Origin: Streptomyces celluloflavus
GTDB taxonomy: Bacteria > Actinomycetota > Actinomycetes > Streptomycetales > Streptomycetaceae
Assembly (NCBI GenBank): GCA_000720995.1
Contig: JOEL01000022.1
Coordinates: forward strand, 36,303-100,302
Direction: 5' to 3'
Length of the DNA: 64,000 nucleotides
Part shown: one piece after another, positions 51,513 through 61,084 of the stretch
Numbering within the stretch: the first letter of the stretch is position 1
Layout of the letters: each line of letters opens with the position of its first letter
Translations under genes and position numbers: made by a program
The notes under the pieces: generated by a model
Told to the model about the DNA's origin: nothing
The model's database searches: none
What the model saw: the letters and a program-made list of their open reading frames with translations, nothing else

Positions 51513-52316
51513 ATGCTTCCCGTGACCTACTACCCGGTCGCCACCCAGGAACTGTTCCGGCACAACAGTGAACGGATCAAGGGCAAGCCGTACGCCAAGT
51601 ATTTCAACGGCGACCTGTGGCTTCACGACGACGTGATGCCCTTCATCCAGCGCGCCATGCCCTCCGACGCGGCCCTCACCAGCTCGCCCGAGGACCTCAA
51701 CACCCTGCTGGACACCGGCTACCACCAGGTCGAGACCGGCTTCTGCGTGACCGATGACGGCCACCCGTACGTCACCAGCCTCACCCGCTTCCCCGGCTGC
51801 ACACCGGAGATGTTCACCTGGTGGTTCTGGTGGCATTCCGTCGAGCCCGAGCGCTACTCACTGTGGTATCCCTACAACCACCAGCAGGCCATCCCTCGCG
51901 ACCAGGACGTCCTCACCCGCCCCGGTGTCGCTGACATCGATCGCTACATCGGCAACACGCACGACATCATCGAGTACATCGGCCCCATGCGCTCGGAGCT
52001 CACCATCCAGTTCCGCCACCCTTCCGAACTGGGCTTCGACACCAGCCGCTTCGCCCGGTCCGACGTCAGCGCCCACGCGTGCGGCGAGCTCAGCATGAAC
52101 AACGGCGTCATGCTCCACCTCGTCCGTACCACGGCCGACGGTTTCGAACTGCGCAGCCGATACATCTTCGACCGCGGCAAGACCTACAGCACCGACGAGG
52201 AACGTGCCGAGGCGCTCGGCTTCGCCTACGAGATGCTCTTGCACGACCAGACCGAATTCACCCACCTGTCCACCTTCCTGGCGTCCATCCACCAGGAATT
52301 CGGCAACCAGGGATGA
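51513..52316 (+). CDS. DAPG hydrolase-family protein (module 2)
   Basis: A 267-residue relative of the hydrolase at 49897, with a longer N terminus: TPEMFTWWFWWHSVEPERYS, LWYPYNHQQAIP, HLVRTTADGFELRSRYIF and HDQTEFTHLSTFL. The family frame (E-M-F-x-WWF, Tyr-Pro-x-x-His, final His...Glu...His) is retained, but overall identity to module 1 is low, so the two enzymes probably have different substrates. Start ATG at 51513, 2 nt after the XapX stop. Confidence 0.77.
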   Translation: MLPVTYYPVATQELFRHNSERIKGKPYAKYFNGDLWLHDDVMPFIQRAMPSDAALTSSPEDLNTLLDTGYHQVETGFCVTDDGHPYVTSLTRFPGCTPEMFTWWFWWHSVEPERYSLWYPYNHQQAIPRDQDVLTRPGVADIDRYIGNTHDIIEYIGPMRSELTIQFRHPSELGFDTSRFARSDVSAHACGELSMNNGVMLHLVRTTADGFELRSRYIFDRGKTYSTDEERAEALGFAYEMLLHDQTEFTHLSTFLASIHQEFGNQG

Positions 52317-52318
52317 GT

Positions 52319-52338
52319 CGCCCGGGACAGTCCGGGCG
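52319..52338 (+). terminator. Hairpin terminator, second module
   Basis: CGCCCGG (52319-52325), 6-nt loop, CCGGGCG (52332-52338), beginning 3 nt after the hydrolase stop codon. Confidence 0.55.
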
Positions 52339-52459
52339 GCCCGCCGGACGAAGGGTGCCGCCGTCCTCACCCGTCGGCCGGAGGCCCCGGGGGGAGGTCC
52401 CGTCACGTCCGACGTCATGTCCGATTTCCACCAGCCCGGGTCTCCGGTCCGGCGCAGAC

Positions 52460-52868
52460 CGGACGGCGTGCTGGGCCGCTGCCCGGGCAACACCGCCAGG
52501 CCGAACTCCGCGCCCGAAGCGGCCATCACCGTGTCGATGGTGTTCCTCGCCGGTTCGTCGGCAAGCGCGAGCACCTTCTTGCCGAGCTCCCGCAGCCCGG
52601 CGAGTTGCTCATGCAGAGTCGTGAGCTTCACCCGACGGGACGGGCTGAGGTTCGGGAGCTCACCCCACTTGACCGCTGCCCCTTGGGCAGGGCCAGGTCG
52701 TCGGCCTGCTTGATGTAGACGCGCTACCTCACTGTCGGCAAGGACGTGCGGCTCGGTGCGGGCCTCCTCCAGTGTCTCCAGGTGCTCCCGTACGTCGATC
52801 GCCCAGCGCCGGGTGTAGTCGACGAAGAACTCCAGCTTGCTGATGGGGTGCCAGATCTGCTCGGGCAT
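52460..52868 (-). pseudogene. Unknown gene remnant
   Basis: The minus strand reads MPEQIWHPISKLEFFVDYTR, REHLETLEEARTEPHVLADS, EVARLHQA, then after an apparent frameshift near 52690 KLTTLHEQLAGLRELGKKVL, NTIDTVMAASGAEFGLA. It looks like a helical Streptomyces protein of unknown function that has lost its frame and C terminus. No family named. Confidence 0.35.
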
Positions 52869-52892
52869 CGCGCGATCTCGCTCGTACGACAA

Positions 52893-53400
52893 GTAGACCC
52901 GGCGGCCCTAGGTCCAGGACGCAGACCTCCATCGGGCTTCCGCACAAGGCCCCACGATCGTGTGTCCGACCTGCTACGCAAACCGAGATTGCCTCGAACC
53001 AACCGGGCACGGCGGATCTTGCCGCCGATCTGGGCAGTCACGCTCGTACCCGTCACAGCTACGGAACGTACTGGCCGCCCCTGGCAAGACGGCCGATCGC
53101 TCGCCATCACGACCAACCATCAGGAGGCGACGCTCGTCGCTCGGACTCCAGAGCAACGGCACCCCCTGTCGCCACCGCTGGAGGACGCAACGCTTTACGT
53201 TCGCAGTGAATGATTGATTGCCCACGCCACCCCGCAGAGTTGTATGCACCGCGATTGATGACCCGAGGCCAGTACCCCGAGGCCCAGCAGCATGCGCTGC
53301 CCGTGGTCGGCTGCGCGAAGGAGTGCACTGGCAAGGCGGCCGAGGAGATTCTGGAGGCAACTCTCCGCAGTGACCGACCACGAGTATCTCGTCCACCCGC
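52893..53400. other. Non-coding or decayed stretch
   Basis: No reading frame here has coding-like third-position bias together with a start and recognisable motifs. I see no palindromes or promoters worth listing. It separates the hydrolase modules from the SulP operon, whose last gene ends at 53401. Confidence 0.35.
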
Positions 53401-53802
53401 CTACGACGCGCCGCCGGGCCAGGCGGTGGTCCGCCATTCCTGGCGCGCCTCTGTCCCGTCCGTCTGTGCCCCGTGTGCGGCCAGTGCGGCATCGAGGTCC
53501 GGGTGCACCGGCACGAGGGGACACCTCCCGTCGGGGACGAGTGAGCCGTCGGCGGGGATCGCGGCGAGCTCCAAGGTGCGGTGGTGGGTGGCCAGTTGGC
53601 GGGCGGCGTCGGCGATGGCCCGCTGGCCGTCCGCCGACCAGCCGCTCAGCGCGGTCAGGTCGAGAACCACGGGGCCGGTGCCGCGGGCCAGTGCCCAGCC
53701 GACAGCGCCGCCGAAGCGGGCCAGGGCCTGCTCGCCGAGCGATCCGGCCAGCGACAGGACGCTCAGGCCGTCGCGGGTGGTGTAGCGCCACTGGAGTGTC
53801 AT
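53401..53802 (-). CDS. STAS-domain protein (paralog)
   Basis: A 133-residue STAS protein resembling that at 45278: MTLQWRYTTRDGLSVLSLAG, GEQALARFGGAVGWALARGT, VVLDLTALSGWSADGQRAIA. Start ATG at 53802; the longer frame is antisense-like and lacks support. Last gene of the arsR-sulP operon, 49 nt after the HATPase gene. A kinase-antagonist pair with that HATPase is plausible. Confidence 0.8.
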   Translation of the reverse strand: MTLQWRYTTRDGLSVLSLAGSLGEQALARFGGAVGWALARGTGPVVLDLTALSGWSADGQRAIADAARQLATHHRTLELAAIPADGSLVPDGRCPLVPVHPDLDAALAAHGAQTDGTEARQEWRTTAWPGGAS

Positions 53803-53851
53803 GGCGGTGGGGCCTTCCTCGGTGCAGGGGCAAGGAGAGCGCGTGAGGGGC

Positions 53852-54268
53852 TCACAGCGGCAGAGTGATCCATACGCTCTTGCCGCCGCCGTCGGCGTCG
53901 GGCCGCACGGTCCAGGTGCCGCCCCAGTTGGCGGTGACTTCGGCGACGGTGGCCAGTCCGCCGGGGCTTTGCGGGAAGCAGAGCGGGTCGAGCTGACGGG
54001 GATGGCGGTCGTGGACCGCGAACGCAAGGGTATCGCCGCCCGCGGCGTAGATGGCCGTGAGCTGGGGCGAGACCGGAGCGGCGTGCTGGACGCTGTTGGT
54101 GACCAGCTCGCTCAGCACCAGCAGGGCCGGCCCCACCGACCGGTGGCCGGGGTTGATGCCCCACGCCGCATAGGTCATCTCCGCCTCCCGGCGCGCGAGC
54201 GGCACCGAAGCGGGAATGGCCGGGCAGGTCAGCACACGCCGGTGGGGCAACGTCACATGCTGGATCAC
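53852..54268 (-). CDS. HATPase_c-type anti-sigma-like protein
   Basis: A 138-residue GHKL ATPase-like protein: LARREAEMTYAAWGI, VGPALLVLSELVTNSVQHAA (N box), FAVHDRHPRQLDP in place of the DxGxG motif, PGGLATVAEVTANWGGTWTV. It overlaps the preceding PPOX gene by ATGA. Paralog of 24223. Expected partner: the STAS protein encoded next. Confidence 0.83.
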   Translation of the reverse strand: MIQHVTLPHRRVLTCPAIPASVPLARREAEMTYAAWGINPGHRSVGPALLVLSELVTNSVQHAAPVSPQLTAIYAAGGDTLAFAVHDRHPRQLDPLCFPQSPGGLATVAEVTANWGGTWTVRPDADGGGKSVWITLPL

Positions 54269-54711
54269 CGTGTCTGCCGCCGGCCTGCCCCGCGGGCCGG
54301 TACGGCAGCGCTGCTCCCGTGCCCGAAGCGGTAGCCGGTCACCGTCTGCGGATGAATACGCAGGACCGCATCGTGCGGGCCGTGCACCCAGCCGGGCAGG
54401 GTGCGGCGGTAGTGGGCGTCCTCGTCCCCGTCGGTGACGACTTCGGCCGGACCGGCGGCGGTCACCGCCCAGCCGGTCCCGGCGACCGGATGGATCCGGT
54501 CCGCGTGGTAGGTGACGGTGATCCGGCCGCAGAAGGCGGCGGCCGGGGCCGGTGCGCGGACGATGAGCCGCCCGTACTCCAGGACGTGGGAGGCGGGCCG
54601 CAGTGCGGTGGCGTCACGCTGTTCGTACACCAGCCGCCCCTGCGAGGCGCCTTCCAGAAGGTAGAGGGCCTCCTCGCCGGAGACATCGATCATGCGGCGG
54701 GGGGTGGTCAT
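54265..54711 (-). CDS. PPOX-class flavin-binding protein
   Basis: A 148-residue pyridoxamine 5'-phosphate oxidase-like split-barrel protein: EEALYLLEGASQGRLVYEQR, LRPASHVLEYGRLIVR, VTYHADRI, GWAVTAAGPAEVVTDGDE. Such small members bind FMN, F420 or heme. It overlaps sulP (54708-54711) and the HATPase gene, so it is firmly in the operon. Confidence 0.8.
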   Translation of the reverse strand: MTTPRRMIDVSGEEALYLLEGASQGRLVYEQRDATALRPASHVLEYGRLIVRAPAPAAAFCGRITVTYHADRIHPVAGTGWAVTAAGPAEVVTDGDEDAHYRRTLPGWVHGPHDAVLRIHPQTVTGYRFGHGSSAAVPARGAGRRQTR

Positions 54712-56447
54712 CGGGAGGTCTCCTCGGTGATCACGGTGTTGAGGGTGCGGCGCTGGGCAGGGGCGGGCAGGAGGCCGGCACGCTGCACATGCGCACGGGC
54801 GCCCTGGATGGCCTCAGGTGTGGTCGGGTACTCACGCCCCTCCCGCTGCAACAACTCCAACACGCCTACGGATTCCAGGACTTGCCGCTGACCGGGCCGT
54901 ATCCCGGAGGCCAGCACGATGATGCCGCGCCGGTTCAGCTTCTCCACCGCGTCCCTCAGGACCAGGGCGCCGGTGGCGTCGATCGTGGTCACCCGCGACA
55001 TGCGCAGGATCACCACACGTACGTCGGCGACCTCGGAGAGTTCGAGGAGGAAGCGGTGGGCGCCGGCGAAGAACAGCGGCCCGTCCAGGCGGTAGGCGAC
55101 GATGTGCTCGGCCAGCAGCGCATGTTCTTCGTCGCTGTGCTCGCCGGGCAGGTCGGGGCGGAAGTCCACCTGGTCCATCCGGGCCTGCTTGGCGACCGCC
55201 CGCAGGGCGAGGGCTCCGGCCACCAACAGGCCGATGATCACCGCGTACACCAGATCCAGCGCCAGCGTCGCCACGGCGGTCAGCACCAGGACCACGGCGT
55301 CGGAGCGCGTCGCCCTGGCCATGGCCCGCAGCGATCCGACCTCGACCATGCGGATGGCGGTGGCCAGCAGGACCCCGGCCAGCGCGGCCAGCGGGATACG
55401 GGAGACCAGTGGCGCGGCGGCGAACACGATCACCGCGAGTACGGCGGCGTGGACGAGGGCGGCGAGCCGCGAGCCGGCGCCGGAGCGGACGTTGACCGCC
55501 GTACGGGCGATGGCGCCGGTCGCCGGGACGCCGCCGAACAGCGGTGCCGCGAGATTGGCCAGGCCCTGCCCGAACAGCTCCTTGTCCGGATCGTGTTTCT
55601 GCCCCACCGTCATACCGTCCGCCACCGACGCGGACAGCAGCGACTCCAGCGCCGCGAGTGCCGCCACCGCCACCGCAGGGGCGATCAGGGAGCCCAGCGC
55701 GGCCGGGTCGAGGAAGGAGAGGGAGGGCGCGGGCAGCCCGGAGGGCAACGCGCCGATCGGCGCGGCCGCGTCCAAAGAGAAGACCAGTGCCACGACGGTC
55801 GCGGCGATCACCGCGACGATCGAGAACGGGATCCCGGGCCGCCACCGCGCCCCGGCCAGCATCACCACGGCCACACCGACGGCGAGCCCCACGGCCGTCC
55901 AGTTCGGATGGCCCACGAACGCCTCGATGGCACGCCACGCGACCACCAGGACCTTGTCGCCCTCCGGCTTGGCCACGCCCAGCGCGTTCGGGATCTGCTG
56001 CAACCCGATCACACAGGCGATGCCGAGGGTGAAGCCCTCCACCACTGGCGCGGGTACGTACTGCATGTAGCGGCCGGCGCGCGCCACGGCGAGCAGAATC
56101 AGCATCACCCCGGCGATCAGGCCGACGGTGAGCACCCCGCCCGGCCCGTAACGGGCGACGATCGGCACCAGCACCACCGTCATGGCCCCCGTCGGCCCGG
56201 AGACCTGGAGGTTGGAACCGCCGAACAGCGCGGCGAGCGCGCCGGCCACGACGGCCGTCGCGAGGCCGGCTTCGGCGCCGAGCCCGGAGGAGACGCCGAA
56301 CCCGAGCGCGAGCGGCAGTGCCACGATCGCCACGGTGAGCCCGGCGAGCAGATCGCGGCGCGGATTGCGGCTCATGACGGCGAAGTCGGCGCGGGCGGGC
56401 AACAGGGAACGCACCCGGCCCCAGGCCCCGGCAAGCAAGGTGCTCAC
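54708..56447 (-). CDS. SulP-family anion permease with STAS domain
   Basis: A 579-residue SulP/SLC26-type transporter. The membrane part (about 30-430) has LLAGLTVAIVALPLALGFGV, the conserved SGPTGAMTVVLVP, GSRLAALVHAAVLAVIVFAA and about 12 helices. The C-terminal STAS domain (about 440-550) has IVAYRLDGPLFFAGAHRFLL and RMSRVTTIDATGALVLRDAV. Substrates of relatives include sulfate, bicarbonate and dicarboxylates. It overlaps arsR upstream and PPOX downstream, so ArsR likely controls it. Confidence 0.9.
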   Translation of the reverse strand: MSTLLAGAWGRVRSLLPARADFAVMSRNPRRDLLAGLTVAIVALPLALGFGVSSGLGAEAGLATAVVAGALAALFGGSNLQVSGPTGAMTVVLVPIVARYGPGGVLTVGLIAGVMLILLAVARAGRYMQYVPAPVVEGFTLGIACVIGLQQIPNALGVAKPEGDKVLVVAWRAIEAFVGHPNWTAVGLAVGVAVVMLAGARWRPGIPFSIVAVIAATVVALVFSLDAAAPIGALPSGLPAPSLSFLDPAALGSLIAPAVAVAALAALESLLSASVADGMTVGQKHDPDKELFGQGLANLAAPLFGGVPATGAIARTAVNVRSGAGSRLAALVHAAVLAVIVFAAAPLVSRIPLAALAGVLLATAIRMVEVGSLRAMARATRSDAVVLVLTAVATLALDLVYAVIIGLLVAGALALRAVAKQARMDQVDFRPDLPGEHSDEEHALLAEHIVAYRLDGPLFFAGAHRFLLELSEVADVRVVILRMSRVTTIDATGALVLRDAVEKLNRRGIIVLASGIRPGQRQVLESVGVLELLQREGREYPTTPEAIQGARAHVQRAGLLPAPAQRRTLNTVITEETSR

Positions 56448-56785
56448 TGGGCAGAGACCTCGGCTTCCCGCAGCTCCGTCAGGAGCTCGTGCTGCCCGGC
56501 GAGCATCTCGGTCAGAATCCGCCGCGCCGCCCGCATCAGCTCCGCCACGTCCCCGCCGGCCAGCGCGTAGACCACCGTCGCCCCCTCACGGACGGCGGTC
56601 ACGATCCCTGAGCGGCGCAGCACCGCCAGCTGCTGGGACAACGCCGACGGCTCCACCTCGATGGCCGCCAGCAGATCCCGCACCGGCATCGGCCCGCTCT
56701 GCAAGAGCTCGAGCACCCGGATACGCACGGGATGCCCCAGCATCCGGAAGAACTCGGCCTTGGCCTGATACAGCGGAACCGCCAC
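56444..56785 (-). CDS. ArsR-family regulator (paralog 3)
   Basis: A 113-residue winged-helix regulator nearly matching 23861: MAVPLYQAKAEFFRMLGHPV, SALSQQLAVLRRSGIVTAVR, GATVVYALAGGDVAELMRAA. First gene of the operon; its stop overlaps the sulP start. The metal-binding motif of ArsR is absent. Confidence 0.88.
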   Translation of the reverse strand: MAVPLYQAKAEFFRMLGHPVRIRVLELLQSGPMPVRDLLAAIEVEPSALSQQLAVLRRSGIVTAVREGATVVYALAGGDVAELMRAARRILTEMLAGQHELLTELREAEVSAQ

Positions 56786-56830
56786 GAAACCCTCGATCGC
56801 TCAACAGCCCGGCCCCTGGCCGCGCACAGC

Positions 56831-56868
56831 TTGGTGTCATGCCCGCTGGCTACTGCGGGCATGACCAA
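56831..56868. promoter_or_regulatory. Strong hairpin upstream of arsR-sulP operon
   Basis: GTCATGCCCGC (56836-56846) pairs perfectly with GCGGGCATGAC (56855-56865); TTGG/CCAA extend it past a one-base bulge. Located 46-83 nt upstream of the ArsR start, it may be a 5'-leader structure or a terminator for transcription coming from the right. Confidence 0.55.
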
Positions 56869-56882
56869 TACAGCATGTAGGC

Positions 56883-56902
56883 AATTGCATAATTTCGCAA
56901 TT
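56883..56902. promoter_or_regulatory. ArsR operator AATTGC-N8-GCAATT
   Basis: A+T-rich inverted repeat upstream of the third arsR gene (56883-56888 and 56897-56902). Comparable palindromes precede the other two arsR genes, although the core sequences differ. Confidence 0.5.
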
Positions 56903-56989
56903 CACTCACCTGGGCGTCGAGCCGAACCCGCCATTGCGGCGTGCGGTGCGCAGATGTCCCCTTGCCTGGGTCCGGTCGGAGCCATCGGG

Positions 56990-57424
56990 GTCCGCGCTGA
57001 GGCCGCACAGCAACGCCGCCTGGACCGCATCGAGCGCGTCCCGGCCGTGCCGGATTCCCTGGAGCGCGACGGCGGAGCCGTGACCGACGCCGGCGTGGGA
57101 GCTCGGGCCGGTGTCTCCCGGGCCTTCCTCTACGACAACGCCCAGGTCCCGCTGCTGCCGGGCTGCGGGATCTCGCGAACGAACAGCCCGCCACCGGGCG
57201 ACCGGCCCCGCCCGACCACCGGCGAATCCCCGCGGGTGGTGCGAGTGCTGCGGGACGCCAACCGGAAACTGCATGAGGGGAACGAACGGCTCCGCAATGA
57301 ACTCGCGGTCGCGCCCGGACGACTCCTCGGCTTTCGCCGAGGCATCCCAACCCATGTCACTGACACTGTCATCCACACAAACGGCCGGCTCAGCGAGCGT
57401 TGCAAACGCGAAAGATCCAGATAA
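56990..57424 (+). pseudogene. DUF6262-like transposon gene remnant
   Basis: VRAEAAQQRRLDRIERVPAV, LERDGGAVTDAGVGARAGVS, RAFLYDNAQ, then VVRVLRDANRKLHEGNERLR, NELAVAPGRL. This is the third gene of Tn554-like recombinase units (a helix-turn-helix with a coiled coil). No good start codon is present, and several conserved positions are altered (VPAVPDS for VRAALAR; PLLPGCGI), so it is likely decayed. 57425-57633 holds nothing. Confidence 0.55.
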
Positions 57425-57633
57425 GGCATTGTTCGCCGGTCAGGAATGCCACCGGCTCCGCTCCTCCGCTGTTTCTCCCGGTGCTGTGACGGCACTCACT
57501 GCAAGTCAGATGATCAGCGGACGTAGTGGTGGGGCCGCTGGTGGGAAGCCGGGCCCGGCCACGTGGTGTCGCGGCCGAGCCATGGGTCAGGTGTCTTGTT
57601 ATCGCTGGTCGGCGGTCCGGGGTCGGCTCGGTG

Positions 57634-57942
57634 TCACGCCTCGCCGGATGGTGGCACCGTGACGAGCCGGGCGCGGCGTTCGCCGTCCAGGACGCGTAGC
57701 GCTCGCGTCAAGGTCGCGGAGTGCAGTTCGCCCTCGCCCCGGTCGTGCATCAGCGTCAGTGCGTCCCGCAGTCCGGCGGCCTTGCCGACCAGTGCCTGGG
57801 CGGCGCGCAGGCCGCCGTAGGTGTCGCCGCAGCGGGCGGGGTTGATCCGGCCCAGTAGGTCCAGTACCTCCAGGTAGCGGTCGATGAGTTCACCTTCGGC
57901 CCGGGTCAGCGCGGGTAGCGGTGGCAACTCGGGTGGGAGCAC
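57634..57942 (-). CDS. Small conserved protein downstream of clpP
   Basis: A 102-residue helical protein: LTRAEGELIDRYLEVLDLLG, YGGLRAAQALVGKAAGLRDA, LTLMHDRGEG. It begins at a GTG 6 nt after the clpP stop and is almost certainly co-transcribed with it. I do not recognise a characterised family; an accessory to the ClpP variant is a reasonable guess. Confidence 0.6.
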   Translation of the reverse strand: MLPPELPPLPALTRAEGELIDRYLEVLDLLGRINPARCGDTYGGLRAAQALVGKAAGLRDALTLMHDRGEGELHSATLTRALRVLDGERRARLVTVPPSGEA

Positions 57943-57948
57943 CCCGGC

Positions 57949-58584
57949 TCACCGTGCGCCGTGCGGGGCGGCGGGCCGCTTGCGGCTGCGGGTGAGGCCG
58001 TCGATCAGGCCGTACTCCTGTGCGGCGCGGGCGTCGAAGATCTTGTCGCGTTCGATGTCGGCGGCGATCCGTTCCCGGGGCTGTCCGGTGTGCCGGGCCA
58101 GCATCTCCTCCAACGTGGCGCGGGTGCGCAGCAGTTCGTCCGCGTGGATCTGGAGGTCGGTGGTCTGGCCGTGTACCGGCGCGTCCAGTGACGGCTGGTG
58201 GATCAGGACCCGGGCGCCGGGCAGGGCGAGGCGCTTGCCGGGGGTGCCGGCGGCCAGCAGTACCGCGGCGGCGGAGGCGGCCTGTCCCAGGCAGATCGTC
58301 TCGACGTCGCAGGACACGTAGCGCATCGTGTCGTACAGAGCGGTCATCGCGGTGAAGGAGCCGCCGGGGGAGTTGATGTAGAGCGAGATGTCCTGCTCCG
58401 GGGCGGCGTGTTCGAGATACATGAACTGCGCCATCACATCGTTGGCGCAGGTGTCGTCGATCGGGGTGCCGAGGAAGATGATGCGCTCGCTGAGCAGCTT
58501 GGAATACGGGTCCATGGTGTGCGTCCCGTGGGAAGTGCGCTCGGTGAACGACGGAAGCACATAGCGGGCCGTGGGTCGCGACAT
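57949..58584 (-). CDS. clpP: ATP-dependent Clp protease proteolytic subunit
   Basis: A 211-residue ClpP serine peptidase. The catalytic triad is complete: Ser104 in GQAASAAA, His129 in VLIHQPSL, Asp180 in IERDKIFDA. The oxyanion NSPGGSFTA segment is present. The start at 58584 (MSRPTARY) has AGAGGAG upstream. It is an extra copy rather than the clpP1P2-clpX housekeeping locus, judging by its neighbours. It is divergent from a YefM-type antitoxin gene with a shared operator. Confidence 0.92.
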   Translation of the reverse strand: MSRPTARYVLPSFTERTSHGTHTMDPYSKLLSERIIFLGTPIDDTCANDVMAQFMYLEHAAPEQDISLYINSPGGSFTAMTALYDTMRYVSCDVETICLGQAASAAAVLLAAGTPGKRLALPGARVLIHQPSLDAPVHGQTTDLQIHADELLRTRATLEEMLARHTGQPRERIAADIERDKIFDARAAQEYGLIDGLTRSRKRPAAPHGAR

Positions 58585-58606
58585 GGCAGCTCCTCTTACG
58601 CAGAAA

Positions 58607-58623
58607 ATGTACAGGTTGTACAT
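58607..58623. promoter_or_regulatory. YefM-type operator ATGTACA-N3-TGTACAT
   Basis: Perfect 7-bp arms between the divergent clpP and antitoxin genes. TGTACA is the established core of YefM operators in E. coli. A TAGAAT -10-like box lies at 58629-58634, 7 nt before the antitoxin ATG, consistent with a leaderless or near-leaderless transcript. Confidence 0.7.
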
Positions 58624-58640
58624 CTCGTTAGAATGGGAGC

Positions 58641-58955
58641 ATGACCTACGAAATTCCGGTGACGCAAGCGCGGGCAGAGCTCGCGGATCTGATCAACCGC
58701 GTCGTCTACGGCGGTGAACGGGTCGTCGTCACGCGCCACGGCAAGCCGCTGGCCGCGCTGGTGTCCGCCGCTGACCTGCAGCGACTCGAAGAACTCGGGC
58801 AGCGGGCGGCGGCCGCGGAGGAGCCGCAGGTGATCAGTACGGTCTCCACGCTGCGGCCGCTGTCGTCCGCTGAAGGCGAACGGCAGCGGTTCGGTATCGC
58901 GGCAGAACACCGCGACCCGGCCGCCGGGGATCGGCGGCCGGGTCGCGAGAGCTGA
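58641..58955 (+). CDS. Phd/YefM-family antitoxin, no adjacent toxin
   Basis: A 104-residue protein. Its first 65 residues are a Phd/YefM DNA-binding domain: [40 protein letters not shown]. The C-terminal third, where a toxin-binding segment belongs, is low-complexity, and its last codons coincide with a terminator hairpin. No RelE/Doc/PIN toxin gene follows: the next gene is convergent. It may now act purely as a repressor of itself and of clpP. Confidence 0.85.
   Translation: MTYEIPVTQARAELADLINRVVYGGERVVVTRHGKPLAALVSAADLQRLEELGQRAAAAEEPQVISTVSTLRPLSSAEGERQRFGIAAEHRDPAAGDRRPGRES
58911..58947. terminator. Bidirectional terminator overlapping antitoxin end
   Basis: Perfect 15-bp stem: CGCGACCCGGCCGCC (58911-58925) and GGCGGCCGGGTCGCG (58933-58947), 7-nt loop. 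It lies inside the last 45 nt of the antitoxin frame and just before the convergent M28 peptidase stop (58977). Confidence 0.7.
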
Positions 58956-58976
58956 CCGTGCGGTGGTGCGGGAGGG

Positions 58977-60452
<1,476 letters not shown>

Positions 60453-60755
60453 ATGCAACTGACCCCGCATGAACAGGAACGCCTGATGATTCATGTGGCG
60501 GCAGACGTGGCCGAGAAGCGTCGGTCCCGCGGGTTGAAGCTGAACCATCCCGAATCCATCGCCCTGCTGACGGCCCACATCCTCGAAGGCGCACGGGACG
60601 GCCGTACGGTCGCCGAGCTCATGTCCTCCGGACGCACGGTGCTCCGCCGTGACGACGTCATGGAAGGCGTCCCCGAGATGATCCACGACGTGCAGGTCGA
60701 GGCCACGTTCCCCGACGGCACCAAGCTCGTCACCGTTCACGAACCCATCAACTGA
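60453..60755 (+). CDS. ureA: Urease subunit gamma
   Basis: A 100-residue gamma subunit of normal length: [58 protein letters not shown], and [20 protein letters not shown]. Start ATG at 60453 with GAGGTGGAA upstream; the upstream in-frame extension is not part of the family. First gene of the urease operon, which hydrolyses urea to ammonia and carbamate. Confidence 0.95.
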   Translation: MQLTPHEQERLMIHVAADVAEKRRSRGLKLNHPESIALLTAHILEGARDGRTVAELMSSGRTVLRRDDVMEGVPEMIHDVQVEATFPDGTKLVTVHEPIN

Positions 60756-60772
60756 CCACGGGAGAGCAGAAG

Positions 60773-61084
60773 ATGATCCCGGGACAGATCCTCTACGCCG
60801 ACGAGCCGGTGCGCCTCAACGAAGGCAGCCCGGTCACGCGCATGACAGTCCTCAACGCCGCCGACCGCCCCGTCCAGGTCGGCTCGCACTACCACTTCGC
60901 CGAGGCCAATCCCGGTCTCGAATTCGACCGCGCGGCCGCGCACGGCAAGCGGCTCAACGTCGCGGCCGGCTCCGCCGTGCGCTTCGAGCCGGGCATCCCC
61001 ACCGAGGTCGAACTTGTCCCCATCAGCGGCAAGCGCATCGTCGCGGGGCTGCGTGGCGAGACCGGAGGTCCCCTCGATGGCTGA
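60773..61084 (+). CDS. ureB: Urease subunit beta
   Basis: A 103-residue beta subunit: [53 protein letters not shown]. Seventeen nucleotides after ureA; its end overlaps ureC by 8 nt, ensuring balanced synthesis. Confidence 0.95.
   Translation: MIPGQILYADEPVRLNEGSPVTRMTVLNAADRPVQVGSHYHFAEANPGLEFDRAAAHGKRLNVAAGSAVRFEPGIPTEVELVPISGKRIVAGLRGETGGPLDG

Noticed and set aside
54603-56570. A 655-codon plus-strand frame opposite sulP
   Set aside because: His/Gln/Arg-rich shadow of a clear SulP transporter.
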